NCBI RefSeq assembly: GCF_024519315.1
Contig: NZ_JANIIC010000067.1
Location: forward strand, 1 to 56,157
Direction: 5' to 3'
Length of the DNA stretch: 56,157 nucleotides
DNA from: Streptomyces malaysiensis subsp. samsunensis
Lineage (GTDB): Bacteria > Actinomycetota > Actinomycetes > Streptomycetales > Streptomycetaceae
The notes below the pieces were generated by a model that did not search any database, had not been told where the DNA came from, and saw nothing but the letters and a program-made list of their open reading frames with translations. Shown here in pieces: positions 27,401 through 35,191 of this stretch (positions are counted from its first letter, which is position 1; each line of letters begins with the position of its first letter). Made by a program: the position numbers and the translations under genes.

Positions 27401-27586
27401 TCCCATGTGCTGCTCTTCGTACGGCGCTACAAGAAGACAGACATCGGGGGACCTCAGCCCTGGATGCTGCTCGGCCCTGCCGAGTACGAATCTCATGAGG
27501 GCAGCAAGCCCATGGGCATTGTCTGGCGACTCCGCCATGAGCTGCCCGCCGACGTCTGGACCTACTCGGCCATTGCAGCCGGGTAG
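24446..27586 (+). CDS. PLD nuclease - SF2 helicase - DUF3427 fusion
   Basis: 1046 residues from ATG 24446 behind GAGGAGAG. A phospholipase-D-like domain (about 140-290) carries HAKAWLF near 219 and GSSNLS near 238. The SF2 helicase (about 320-760) has Walker A AATGTGKT (348), DEFH box (444), LTATPER (468) and QQLGRGLRR (646). The DUF3427 tail (about 780-1046) has FHWESQN near 961 and a late GSKPMGIVW. Such fusions occur in defence islands. The domains suggest ATP-driven DNA translocation plus phosphodiester cleavage. Stops are intact and the key motifs present, so it looks active. Same orientation as the SRA nuclease, 109 bases downstream. Confidence 0.92.
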   Translation: MADHLADQAAPVPGLYERLITSRMEEQLNALDASGWKTIRQQVGEHSSPHVLARHIGETVRQIFVSLSTEEQVVAANHILKSMNTLDGAKKWVDLVSDGPHQLTAIAEQEAPGVYSIRPATPLSETALITNAPEDPNLGFELRAELATADRVDLLCAFVKWHGLRVLEESLKAARDRGVPIRVITTTYIGATERRALDRLVTEFNAEVKVNYESRSTRLHAKAWLFRRNSGYDTAYVGSSNLSKTALLDGLEWNVRLSSVATPPVLRKFEATFDSYWAEPAFEPYDPERDATRLDEALTLASGKQKTDTHAISLSGLEVRPYPHQQDMLERLRIERDIHGRHRNLLVAATGTGKTVIAALDYKALKRAHQGRPLSILFVAHRQEILKQSLRTYQEVLDDANFGELLFGGEVPKDWTHVFASVQSLNARVLEDFTPDHFNVVVIDEFHHGVSPTYRRIIDHFEPIELLGLTATPERMDGRNVQDEFFDGHIAAEMRLWEALENDLLSPFHYFGIADNTDLEGLTWKQGSYVASELSQLYTGNHARARLIVKAVQEKVTDPGTMRALGFCVSVAHAHFMADFFRRTGVNAKALDGSTPTPERAQALRDLREGKVQILFSVDLFNEGLDVPDVDTLLLLRPTCSATVFLQQLGRGLRRTPDKPVLTVLDFIGQHRKEFRFEEQFRALTNFTRHRLTEHMERDFPQLPSGCQIILDRKSKERILNNIKSQINVNVRQLAQEVAAYAEPRLDAYLRESRRELKELYRANNSWTGLLRRAKLLTGEPPEGEAALLKRVSAFLHVGDPQRVNAYRRMLADDAPGYDSLDAPQQAYSRMLFFSLWPLGGGFSSYADGFESLRQQSAFRNELSQVLAYNLEHTDHYPIPLLGEHSGVPLAIHASYSREEILPALGQAEVGGFMPGNFREGVKWCEGIQTDALLITLEKDDKDFSPQTRYKDFAMSPDCFHWESQNQTSDSSPTGQRYQHHRERGSHVLLFVRRYKKTDIGGPQPWMLLGPAEYESHEGSKPMGIVWRLRHELPADVWTYSAIAAG

Positions 27587-27693
27587 CGGGTTCTCACCCT
27601 CGCCCATGTCCGTTTTTGGGTCGAGCGCCGGTTCGGGAGGCCAGCTGCGTAGGGTCAGGAGTAAGGAGATCCTTCGGAGTGGGAGGTATCGGG

Positions 27694-27993
27694 ATGGCTG
27701 GAGTGCCGGCGGGGGTTGTGGCTGCGGGTGGGTTGGTCGGGGGGTATGGGGTGGCTCGGTGGACCAGGAGGCGGCCCTTGGGTGGGGTTGCTCTCGCGGC
27801 TGCGGGGGCGGTGGCCGCTCGGGGGTGGCGGGAGAAGGCCGGGAGCGGGACGGCGGCCGCGCTCAGTGCGGCCTATGTGGCCGCCTTCGCCGGGTCCCAC
27901 CCGCTCGCCAAGAAGATCGGGGCCTGGCCGTCCGTTTTCGCCGTCGCCGGTGGCGTGGCCCTCGCGTCCTGGGCCCTTGCCGATCGGCGGTAG
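27694..27993 (+). CDS. small conserved membrane protein
   Basis: 99 residues from ATG 27694 with GGGAGG 7 bases upstream. It has a glycine-rich first membrane segment (AGVVAAGGLVGGYGVA), then Ala-rich helices near 30-45, 55-70 and 75-92. It looks like a small polytopic protein of Streptomyces core genomes. High G/C returns here, so the A/T-rich cassette ends between 27587 and about 27650. Function unknown. Confidence 0.65.
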   Translation: MAGVPAGVVAAGGLVGGYGVARWTRRRPLGGVALAAAGAVAARGWREKAGSGTAAALSAAYVAAFAGSHPLAKKIGAWPSVFAVAGGVALASWALADRR

Positions 27994-28029
27994 GGGTCGG
28001 TCGTAGGGCGGATGCCGGCGTAGGCGTCA

Positions 28030-28069
28030 ACCGGGCGGGGGAGTCGTCTGTGCTTGGTGCCCGCCCGGT
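28030..28069. terminator. bidirectional terminator-like hairpin
   Basis: Arms ACCGGGCGGG (28030-28039) and CCCGCCCGGT (28060-28069) lie between the converging small membrane protein and aldo/keto reductase genes. Confidence 0.55.
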
Positions 28070-28118
28070 GTCCATTGGCCCTATTGGCTGTCGTTCGGCC
28101 CGCCCGGCCAGTCGCGGC

Positions 28119-29081
28119 TCAGTCCGACGCCGACGTCAGCAGGTCCAGTTCCGGCTGGGTGAGCTTGAGGTTCACCGAGGCCAGCAGGGGTGGGAGCTGG
28201 TCCACGGTGCGGGCGCTGGCGATGGGGGCCACGACTGTGGGGCGGGCGAGGAGCCAGGCCAGGGCGACCGTGGCGGGCTCGGCGCCGTGGTTGGCGGCGA
28301 CGTCGTCCAGGGCGGCGAGGACCTTTTGGCCGCGCTCGGTCTCCAGGTGCTTGGCCGCGCCCGTGGAGCGGGGGCTGTCGACCGCCGTGCCCGGGCGGTA
28401 CTTGCCGGTGAGGAAGCCGGAGGCCAGGGCGTAGTACGGGGCGGTCGCCAGGCCGTGGCGGGTGGCGACATCGGCCAAGTCGCCCTCGAAGGTGTCGCGC
28501 GAGACCAGGTTGTAGTGCGGCTGGAGGGCGACGTAGCGGGCCAGGTTCTCCCGGGTGGAGAAGGTCAGCAGGGCCTCCAGGCGGTCCGCGGCCACGTTGG
28601 ACGCGGCGATCTCGCGGACCTTGCCCTCCCTGACCAGTTCGTCCAGGGTGGTGATGATCTCCTCCACCGGCACCGACGGATCGTCGTAGTGGGTGTAGTA
28701 GAGATCGATGTAGTCGGTGCGCAGCCGCTGGAGGGATTCCTCCACGCCCGATTTGATGGCGGACGAGGTCAGGCCGCGCGGCTCCGGGGAGCCACCGCCC
28801 ACCTTGGTGGCGAGGACGATGTCGGAGCGGTTGCCGCGGGAGGCGAACCAGTTGCCGAGGATGGTCTCGGACTCGCCGCCCTGGTTGCCCGGCACCCAGG
28901 CGGAGTAGACATCGGCGGTGTCGATGAAATTGCCGCCCGCCGCCGCGTAGGCGTCGAGGACCCTGAAGGACTCGGCTTCGTTCGCGGTCCAGCCGAAGAC
29001 GTTCCCACCGAGGGAGAGCGGGAAGACGGACAGGCCGCCGATCTTCCTCGTGATGTCAGCGGTGTCAGTGTTGTCAGCCAT
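28119..29081 (-). CDS. Aldo/keto reductase
   Basis: 320-residue TIM-barrel NADPH oxidoreductase. The catalytic tetrad is visible: Asp and Tyr in FIDTADVYSAW, Lys in ATKVGGG and His in YYTHYDD. The cofactor-binding end has PTVVAPIASARTVDQL. It is close to the YajO/general-stress-protein-69-like group that reduces small aldehydes or sugars. ATG 29081 has only a weak ribosome site; an upstream TAGAAA-like box may give a short or leaderless transcript. Transcribed alone, facing away from the M23 gene's terminator. Substrate not predictable. Confidence 0.93.
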   Translation of the reverse strand: MADNTDTADITRKIGGLSVFPLSLGGNVFGWTANEAESFRVLDAYAAAGGNFIDTADVYSAWVPGNQGGESETILGNWFASRGNRSDIVLATKVGGGSPEPRGLTSSAIKSGVEESLQRLRTDYIDLYYTHYDDPSVPVEEIITTLDELVREGKVREIAASNVAADRLEALLTFSTRENLARYVALQPHYNLVSRDTFEGDLADVATRHGLATAPYYALASGFLTGKYRPGTAVDSPRSTGAAKHLETERGQKVLAALDDVAANHGAEPATVALAWLLARPTVVAPIASARTVDQLPPLLASVNLKLTQPELDLLTSASD

Positions 29082-29154
29082 ACGTTTCTACAACCGCTGG
29101 CGTACGTGTGTTGTTCCGGCCCGCCGTTCCCGGGGAGCGGCGCCGTTGGTCCGT

Positions 29155-29207
29155 AAAAAAACCGGCGGCCCTGGCGTCAAGGGGGGAGAGAGCGCCAGAG
29201 CCGCCGG
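29155..29207 (-). terminator. intrinsic terminator of the M23 peptidase gene
   Basis: Read on the minus strand, a stem of CCGGCGGC-CTGGCG type (arms 29093-29107 offset: 29193-29207 and 29162-29176, one mismatch) is followed by seven T (29155-29161). It starts just after the M23 stop codon. This is one of the few classic T-run terminators in the window. Confidence 0.85.
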
Positions 29208-29211
29208 AGTA

Positions 29212-30417
29212 TCAGGGGGTCATCCCGTGCTGGCGCAGCCAGGGCATCGGGTCGATCGGCGAGCCGCCGCCGGGCCGGACCTCGAGGTGGAGGTGCGGGC
29301 CGGTCACATTGCCGGTGGCGCCGACGCGGGCGATGACGTCGCCCGTCGACACCTTGCCCGAGGTGACGACCATCGAGGACAGGTGGCAGAACCAGAGCTC
29401 GGTGCCGTCGTCGAGGGTCAGCACGATGCGGTAACCGTACGAACCGGCCCAGCCCGCCTGGGTGATGGTGCCGCCGTGCACCGCCTTGACCGGGGTGCCG
29501 GTCGGGGCGGCGAAGTCCTGGCCGGTGTGGTCGGCCGACCATATGTCGCCCGCCTGGCCGAAGCTGGCGGTCAGGGTGTACGAGCCGACGGGGAGGGTGT
29601 ACGCGGCGGCGAGTCTGGCCTGGCGCTCGGCCGCGGCCTTCTTCTCGGCCGCCTCCTTGGCCCGCTGCTCGGCGGCCCGCTTCGCCGCGGCGGCGGCCTC
29701 GGCCTTGGCCTTCCGCTTGGCGGCCGCCTCCGCGGCCTGGTCGGCGGCCTTGTCCGCGGCGGCCTTGGCGGCGGCCTGCGCCGCGGCGGTGCGGCTGTCC
29801 TCGTCCGCCGCGTTCTGCTGGTTCTCGGCCTGCTGGAGGATGCGGGCGCGGAGCGCCTCGCCCGCGTCGGTGGTGCCGCGCTGCTCGTCCTCGTTGGTCA
29901 GACCGGCCTGGGAGAGGGGCGCGGCGGCGGTCTGCGAGCCGCCGCTGTCGTCCGACGCCCAGGAGCCGATGCCGGGCAGGTCCTTGGCGGCGGGCAGGCT
30001 GGCCTTGACCTGATCGGCGACATGTCCGAGGTCCGGCATGGATATGGGCAGTGCGGGACGGTCCTTGGCGCTGGCCATACCGCCCGCGCCGACCGCCGCG
30101 ATCACGCCGACCCCGAGGACGGCGCCGCTGCGCGCCATGGTCCCGCCGCGCTGCTTGGCCACGCGGTGCCGGCCGCGTACGGGAGCGATGGACTCCTCGG
30201 TGGGGTTCCACTCCTCCCAGGTCTCGGTGTCGAATCCGGCACCCGGGCCCTCGGCGGCGCCCTCGTCCGCGTAGAAATCGTCGGGGGCGAAGCGGCCGTC
30301 CCCGGAACTCATCCCGCCGCCGGCGTCGAAGCCGGGGCCGTAGGCGGTGGCGGTCCCCGAACCGCCGCCCCGTGTGCGATACGGGGCTTCGTCCAGGACA
30401 GACCTGTTGGACGCCAC
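29212..30417 (-). CDS. M23-family peptidoglycan endopeptidase
   Basis: 401 residues from GTG 30417, AAGGAG 9 bases upstream. A hydrophilic head (1-100) precedes a membrane or signal segment near 95-112 (AVLGVGVIAAVGAGGMASA). An Ala/Lys/Glu coiled coil spans about 180-265. The C-terminal LytM/M23 domain has zinc ligands in ADHTGQDFAAPTG and GPHLHLEVRP. It cleaves peptide bridges in peptidoglycan. A c-di-AMP riboswitch lies directly upstream, as for other Streptomyces wall hydrolases (for example rpfA), so expression should drop when c-di-AMP is high. Confidence 0.93.
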   Translation of the reverse strand: MASNRSVLDEAPYRTRGGGSGTATAYGPGFDAGGGMSSGDGRFAPDDFYADEGAAEGPGAGFDTETWEEWNPTEESIAPVRGRHRVAKQRGGTMARSGAVLGVGVIAAVGAGGMASAKDRPALPISMPDLGHVADQVKASLPAAKDLPGIGSWASDDSGGSQTAAAPLSQAGLTNEDEQRGTTDAGEALRARILQQAENQQNAADEDSRTAAAQAAAKAAADKAADQAAEAAAKRKAKAEAAAAAKRAAEQRAKEAAEKKAAAERQARLAAAYTLPVGSYTLTASFGQAGDIWSADHTGQDFAAPTGTPVKAVHGGTITQAGWAGSYGYRIVLTLDDGTELWFCHLSSMVVTSGKVSTGDVIARVGATGNVTGPHLHLEVRPGGGSPIDPMPWLRQHGMTP

Positions 30418-30440
30418 GGAGGCGCACTCCTTTCCTTCCC

Positions 30441-30590
30441 TCTCGCCTACCGGGTTAGCTGACGGGTTCGGAGCAGGAAGGTCTCCTACGGGTCAGGTTC
30501 GACCCGATTCACCCCAAGGTGTTGGTTCCCCGGTTCCCTTGGTGCTGCTGTTGGTGCGGTACTGCCGCTGTGCGTACGGGATTCGGCGAC
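30441..30590 (-). promoter_or_regulatory. c-di-AMP riboswitch (ydaO-yuaA type)
   Basis: On the minus strand the conserved ydaO blocks appear in order: GCCGAAUCCC (30587-30578), UUGGGGUGAAUC (30517-30506), GAACCUGACCCG (30500-30489), CCGAACCCGUCAGCUAACC (30471-30453) and GUAGGCG (30450-30444). The start codon of the M23 peptidase follows about 25 bases later. Family knowledge: c-di-AMP binding turns expression off in this class. Confidence 0.93.
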
Positions 30591-30847
30591 GGCGCACGGT
30601 GCCGTCCTTGCGACGGTTGTGACGACCGCGCTGCGTTATCGAACGTTAATAGAGAGCACGATGTGATTCCAAGCTGTTCCGAGGAATCCGCGCACCTTTG
30701 GCATGAACTTAGCGCTCAAGAGCGGACAGATGGGGGCGAGTCGGTGAGCGGTGTGAGGGGTCGCATAACCGCAGGCCGGGCGATCGTGCATCAATTGTTA
30801 TGCGGAGGGGTCTCAGTCGGTTACGGACGGTGTACGGCCCAGATCGG

Positions 30848-32464
30848 CTACGGGCGGGGGTCGGGGGCGTTGTCTCTCGTACGGTCGCCGTTCTGCCCGT
30901 TCCTGCTGCCGTTGTCGCGCTCGTTGTCGCGCCGGTTGCCACGTCCGTTCTCGCGCCCGTTCTCGTGTCTGTTCTCACGCCTGTTCCCGCATCCGTTCTC
31001 GTGTCCGTTCCCGCGGGCCCGGGTTCGGCGGACCGCCAGCAGCGCCATGTCGTCCGGTGTCCCGCCGCCCGTATGGTGCTCGACATCGGCCACCAACGCG
31101 TCCAGCAGCTCCTGCGGACCGGAGAAGCGGCGGCCGCGCAGCAGCTTCTCCGGGTCGTAGAAGACGCCGCCGCGGTCCCGGGCCTCCGTCACCCCGTCCG
31201 TGAACAACAGCAGCGTCTCCCCCTCCTCGAACCCCAGCTCCATCACCCGGTCCGGCCAGCCGCCCAACTCCCCCATCCCCACCGGCAGCGCCGACACCTC
31301 CGGCTCCAGGGCGCGCACCGCACCGTCCTCCTCCAGGAGCAGCGGTGGCGGATGACCGCGGTTGATCAGCCGCAGGGTGGAGTCGCCACGCGGAATCTCG
31401 GCCACCACTGCCGTCGTGAACCCCTCGAACACCTCCAGGTCGGCCCGCCGGGCGCCCTCGCGTTGTAGCGCCCGCTCCAGCCGGCCCACGAGCGCCTCCA
31501 GGGTCGTCTCCTGCTCCGCCGCCTCCCGGAAGCAGCCGAGGAGGATCGCGACGACCTCCACGGCTTGCAGTCCCTTGCCTCGTACGTCCCCGACGGTCAG
31601 CCGTACACCGTGCGGGGTGTCCTGGACCGCGTACAGATCACCACCGATCGCCGCGTACTTCTCCGCCGGTACGTAACGCGCGGCGATCTCCAGCCCGGCG
31701 AGACGGGCGGGTGGCGCGGGCAGAACGGCGCGCTGGGCCGCCTCCGCGACACCGCGCGCCGAGGCGAGCCGGTGGTAGCTGCGGCGTACAACACGGTTGA
31801 TCACCAACGCCAGCACGGTCACGGTCGCGACCGTGCCGATCTCGGTGGCCGCCTGGGTCGGGTCCCCCACACCGTGCAACTCCGCCAGCAGACAGGTGGC
31901 GAACATGCCGACGACGGCCGTGACGATGGTCTGGCGCAACGGTAAGAGCGCCGCGGCGACCAAGGGGGCGGCGGCGAAGAAGGGCGAGGCGGTGTAGCCG
32001 GGCGGGGCGGCCAGGTCGAAGCCGATGCCACAGAGGATGAGGAGTGACGGGGCCCAGCGGGCCAACCGGCGACCCGGCAGCCCCTTGCCGCCCTCATCGG
32101 CCATCGGAGACCGCACCGCGGTGGGCCCGGTGAACGCGTCGGCGGCGGCACCGGACGCGGCGGCGGTGTCGATGAGCGTACGAAGGCGGGTCGGGCGGCG
32201 GGCGCGCGGGCGGCTCAGTCGGGGCCAGGCCGTACGCCATTGCGTACGCGACTCCGTACGGGCGCCCGTACGAGCCCTGCTCCCACGCACCCGCACCGGC
32301 TTCTCTCGCTTCCCTGGTCCGCGTCCTGCCGCCGTCGCTGCCGCCACTGCCGTCGCCGCTGCCACTGCCATCGCTGCCGCCACTGCCGTCACTGCCGCCG
32401 CTGCCGTCACCGTCGTCACCAGGCTTCCGGCTGACGGGCCGCCAGGCGAGTCGGTGTCGGCCAA
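30848..32464 (-). CDS. Membrane PP2C (SpoIIE/RsbU) phosphatase
   Basis: Up to 538 residues from TTG 32464; the true start is uncertain because codons 18-46 are a slippery Ala/Thr/Val repeat. An ATG at about 32104 (MADEGG...) would give a 417-residue protein that still keeps the membrane part. Several membrane segments (about 140-225) precede an RsbU-like phosphatase (about 240-480) with GGDLYAV, VGDVRGKG and GGTPDDMALL. The last 60 residues are Asn/Arg/Glu/Gly repeats. Such membrane phosphatases act on anti-anti-sigma proteins. No ATPase or PAS domain is present. Confidence 0.85.
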   Translation of the reverse strand: MADTDSPGGPSAGSLVTTVTAAAAVTAVAAAMAVAAATAVAAATAAGRGPGKREKPVRVRGSRARTGARTESRTQWRTAWPRLSRPRARRPTRLRTLIDTAAASGAAADAFTGPTAVRSPMADEGGKGLPGRRLARWAPSLLILCGIGFDLAAPPGYTASPFFAAAPLVAAALLPLRQTIVTAVVGMFATCLLAELHGVGDPTQAATEIGTVATVTVLALVINRVVRRSYHRLASARGVAEAAQRAVLPAPPARLAGLEIAARYVPAEKYAAIGGDLYAVQDTPHGVRLTVGDVRGKGLQAVEVVAILLGCFREAAEQETTLEALVGRLERALQREGARRADLEVFEGFTTAVVAEIPRGDSTLRLINRGHPPPLLLEEDGAVRALEPEVSALPVGMGELGGWPDRVMELGFEEGETLLLFTDGVTEARDRGGVFYDPEKLLRGRRFSGPQELLDALVADVEHHTGGGTPDDMALLAVRRTRARGNGHENGCGNRRENRHENGRENGRGNRRDNERDNGSRNGQNGDRTRDNAPDPRP

Positions 32465-32634
32465 GCGGGTGTGCTGCGGACGGGCGCTGTGGACAGGCGC
32501 TGCGGACGGGTGGCGTGAACGGTCCCGGCGATGCTGGGGATGGGATGGGGATACGTGCTGCCGTAACGGAGGCGTTCCTGGGCCTCGCGCCTTGATGGCC
32601 CCCTTACGGGCGCGGCGAACGCGCTAAGGGTGCG

Positions 32635-33405
32635 TCAGAGGTCGACGCCGAGCGCGCGGGCGCGGCGGTCCGCCGCCAGCTCCGCCGAGACCTCGTCGAG
32701 GTACACCTCGCACACCAGCCGTCCGTCCCGGGTGAGGTTGTGCTCCAGCTCCCACAGCACGATCTCGTCCCCTCCGGCGAGCAGGAAGGCATGCTCGTAG
32801 AAGCGGCACCAGGTGGCGTCGGGACCGCCGGAGCGGCGACGGGGCTTGGGCGCGAGGGCGATGTCATGGGCGAACGCGGTCGCCAGCAGCCGCTCGGTCT
32901 CCTCGCCTGGGCGGTCGGAATTCTCCGCGCGGCGCAGGACGCGGCGGGCATGGTCGGCCGAATTGTCGGCCACATAGGCACGGGAGCTCTCCACGGGCTC
33001 GGCCGTGTGCAGCAGCTGGTCCGGGAGCCAGAGCGGTAACCCGTCGAGCTCCTCCCAGCGGGCGCCGCCGAGGCGCTCATGGACGCGGCGCTCGGCCAGC
33101 GTCAGGGCGTCCTCGTCCGCGTAGAGCTCGTACAGCGGGCGATTGCCCTCGCCCGTGTTGTGCTCCAGTTCCCACAGCATCAGGCTGCTGCCGTCGGGGA
33201 GCAGGAAGACATGCCGATAGGTGCTGTACCCCAGCTGGCCGCACCGCTCGTTGCACTGCCGGCAGGACCGCAACTCGGACTGGTGCATCAGGGCGCTCCG
33301 CGCCTGGGCCAGCACCGACTCGCTGATATCGAAGCCGTTCTGAGCACGGGCCAGCAGCCCGTCCATCAGCTCGGACGGCATTGCGTCCCCTCGTGAGTGC
33401 CCCAT
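32635..33405 (-). CDS. DUF6227-like protein with two repeat halves
   Basis: 256 residues from ATG 33405, with GGAGGAG 5-6 bases upstream; longer in-frame starts lack a ribosome site. The protein contains the same 45-residue module twice: YRHVFLLPDGSSLMLWELEHN near 60-80, and EHAFLLAGGDEIVLWELEHN near 203-222. Each is followed by Y(A/L)DE and a basic helix. I recall this as the Streptomyces DUF6227 family, whose function is unknown. It has no signal peptide and is likely cytoplasmic. Confidence 0.75.
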   Translation of the reverse strand: MGHSRGDAMPSELMDGLLARAQNGFDISESVLAQARSALMHQSELRSCRQCNERCGQLGYSTYRHVFLLPDGSSLMLWELEHNTGEGNRPLYELYADEDALTLAERRVHERLGGARWEELDGLPLWLPDQLLHTAEPVESSRAYVADNSADHARRVLRRAENSDRPGEETERLLATAFAHDIALAPKPRRRSGGPDATWCRFYEHAFLLAGGDEIVLWELEHNLTRDGRLVCEVYLDEVSAELAADRRARALGVDL

Positions 33406-33938
33406 GTCTCTCCTCCCGCCTCCCGGCTTTGATTCGCCGCGCCCCCCGGGCGACCACTTCGCGTACTTAGCGTAGCGGCGCGAACACGCGCCGCGCTGGC
33501 GGTTCGGCAAAGCTGTCGGTGTGACTGTGCCTCACTCACTCCTGCGTCGTAGAGCCTGGATGTATCACTCGTCCGACCGGTCGAACAAGTCCGGTGGTTG
33601 AAGGCGGGACGACCGTCACCACCCCGCCACCGTACGGCCGTCGGACACCCGCGGGCCCACTCCCGTGCCTCCGCGCCGTCGCCACCCCACCTCCGCACCG
33701 CTTCCCGCCCGTCCCCGGCACCCACTTCTCCGCATTCCCATAAAAGGGATTCCGGTGTCTGCTGGGCCAAATGGTCCTTGCATTGGTCCCCCTTAGCGGG
33801 ATTCTCGGAGAACACGCGCCGGAAGAGCCACACTATGCCGGACGGGTGAAGCTGACTGGCGGCCCGAAGCCTTAACTGATGAGCTTCGTTGTGTCATGCG
33901 TCCGTGAATTCGCGGAGCAACCCAGACGGAGGAATTAA
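33406..33938. other. intergenic region; promoter and conserved leader of the first secreted-repeat gene
   Basis: No gene is supported between 33406 and 33838. From about 33832 to 33938 the sequence closely resembles the region before the third secreted-repeat gene (35192-35304). In both, ACT-TG-CGGACGGGTGA-GCT (19 of 22 matching) is followed by GATGAG and TTCGCGGAG blocks. The first block probably includes a -10 box, and the rest is a shared 5' leader. Confidence 0.5.
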
Positions 33939-34286
33939 GTGAACATCGGCAAGAAGGCAGTTCTCCTTACCGCGGCCGCCGGCGCTCTGGTCATCGGTGG
34001 CGCGGGTGGTGCCCTGGCCAACAACAACGACGACTTCATCGCGCAGCTCAACCACTGTGACACGTCCACCGGTGCCATCACCCAGGTCGGCGGCGCCGCC
34101 CCCACGGGCACCGTCGAGGTCGGGGCCGACTGCGTCAACTTCACCAACAAGGAGGGGTCGGTCGTCCAGGCCAACAAGTGCGACACCAGCACCGGGCCCA
34201 TCATCCAGACGGGTGGAGCCTCCCCGACGCGCGACGTCAATGCCGGCGCCAATTGCACCAACATCGCCGTCGACGACACCCCGTGA
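33939..34286 (+). CDS. secreted cysteine-repeat protein 1
   Basis: 115 residues from GTG 33939, GGAGG 6-7 bases upstream. A signal peptide (about 1-28, with ALA-N cleavage) is followed by two copies of a repeat of about 40 residues. Each copy begins with CDTSTG, contains I-x-Q-x-GGA-x-P in the middle and ends GA(D/N)C(V/T)N. Four cysteines, two per repeat, suggest disulphides outside the cell. It is paralogous to the next two genes. No known domain is recognised. Gly/Gln/Asn-rich repeats with this spacing could form stacked beta strands. Confidence 0.75.
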   Translation: MNIGKKAVLLTAAAGALVIGGAGGALANNNDDFIAQLNHCDTSTGAITQVGGAAPTGTVEVGADCVNFTNKEGSVVQANKCDTSTGPIIQTGGASPTRDVNAGANCTNIAVDDTP

Positions 34287-34298
34287 GTCGCTGACCCT

Positions 34299-34335
34299 CT
34301 CACGGTGTTCCCGCCCGCGGCGGGGACACCGTGAG
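34299..34335 (+). terminator. terminator of secreted gene 1
   Basis: CTCACGGTGT (34299-34308) pairs perfectly with 34326-34335, and an inner CCCGCC/GGCGGG stem extends it. It lies 13 bases after the stop codon. Confidence 0.75.
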
Positions 34336-34355
34336 GCATCCCCCCGTTGGGAATC

Positions 34356-34386
34356 GCGGCCCTGGAAGCCTCCCTTCCAGGGCCGC
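34356..34386 (+). repeat. 12-bp inverted repeat before secreted gene 2
   Basis: GCGGCCCTGGAA (34356-34367) and its exact complement (34375-34386) flank a 7-base loop. It stands between the terminator of gene 1 and the start of gene 2. It could be a second terminator or a leader hairpin of gene 2. Confidence 0.6.
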
Positions 34387-34454
34387 TGCCACGAAAAAGA
34401 CTTTCGGTGACAGTGCTGAGCGCACCGCACGGAAAGTCCATTTGGAGGCTCTTT

Positions 34455-35000
34455 ATGCACATGCGCAAAAGGACGGCGCTTCTTGTGGCGGCCGTGGGCG
34501 CGCTGCTCATCAGCGGCACGGGCGGGGCCGACGCCGCCGGCCCCGGCCCCGCGGTCGGCGCCAACGGCGGGAGCCAGAGCAATCGCTGCGACACCAGTTC
34601 CGCCATCGGTCCCGTCACGGTGGCCGCCAGTTCGACCGAGATCAGTAATGAGACCAACTGTGTCAATTACGCCGAGTCGGGCGTGGCGGAGCAGGAGAAC
34701 CGCTGCCGCACCCACTCCGTCATCGGTCCGATCACCGTCGCACTGGCCCCCGGATCCGAAATCAATAACCGCACCAACTGCGTCAACGTCAGCAAGTCGG
34801 GCGGCGTGAGTAAGCAGACGAACGACTGTCAGACGACCTCGGTGCTAGGCCCGATCACCATCGGCCCCGGCGAGGTCAACAACGAGACCAACTGCGCCAA
34901 TGTGGCGGACTCCGACCCGGAGAACGGAAAGCAGAAGAAGAGCGCGGACGGTGCGAAGAGCGGGAAGAGCGGTGGTCAGGGCGGTCGCCAGAAGCCCTGA
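34455..35000 (+). CDS. secreted cysteine-repeat protein 2
   Basis: 181 residues from ATG 34455 behind GGAGG (34444-34448); the frame is open upstream without a ribosome site. Signal peptide about 1-29 (ALLISGTGGADA). Three repeats follow, each with C(D/R/Q)T, then IGP(V/I)T(V/I) or LGPITI, then a (N/T)NC(V/A)N end, so six cysteines in three pairs. The tail is Lys/Gly/Ser-rich. It is a diverged member of the same family as its neighbours, with I-G-P-I-T strands replacing the Q-x-GGA segments. Function unknown. Confidence 0.75.
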   Translation: MHMRKRTALLVAAVGALLISGTGGADAAGPGPAVGANGGSQSNRCDTSSAIGPVTVAASSTEISNETNCVNYAESGVAEQENRCRTHSVIGPITVALAPGSEINNRTNCVNVSKSGGVSKQTNDCQTTSVLGPITIGPGEVNNETNCANVADSDPENGKQKKSADGAKSGKSGGQGGRQKP

Positions 35001-35051
35001 ATCGCCGAGTGCTTCCGAAACTCACCCCGAGCTCCGGGAGCGCCCGCTCAT

Positions 35052-35095
35052 CATGAACGCGGCCTTGGGGGAATTACCCCGGGGCCACGTTCATG
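35052..35095 (+). terminator. long-stem terminator of secreted gene 2
   Basis: CATGAACG (35052-35059) pairs with CGTTCATG (35088-35095), and GGCC/GGCC and GGGG/CCCC segments extend the stem inward around a GAATTA loop. Confidence 0.7.
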
Positions 35096-35191
35096 TCGTG
35101 ATGATTCGCGGCCCGCCCATCATGGACCGGCCCTTCTAAGCTGGAAACCCAGGTAATCCCACCGACTTCACCACCGGCTGAATATACCTTT

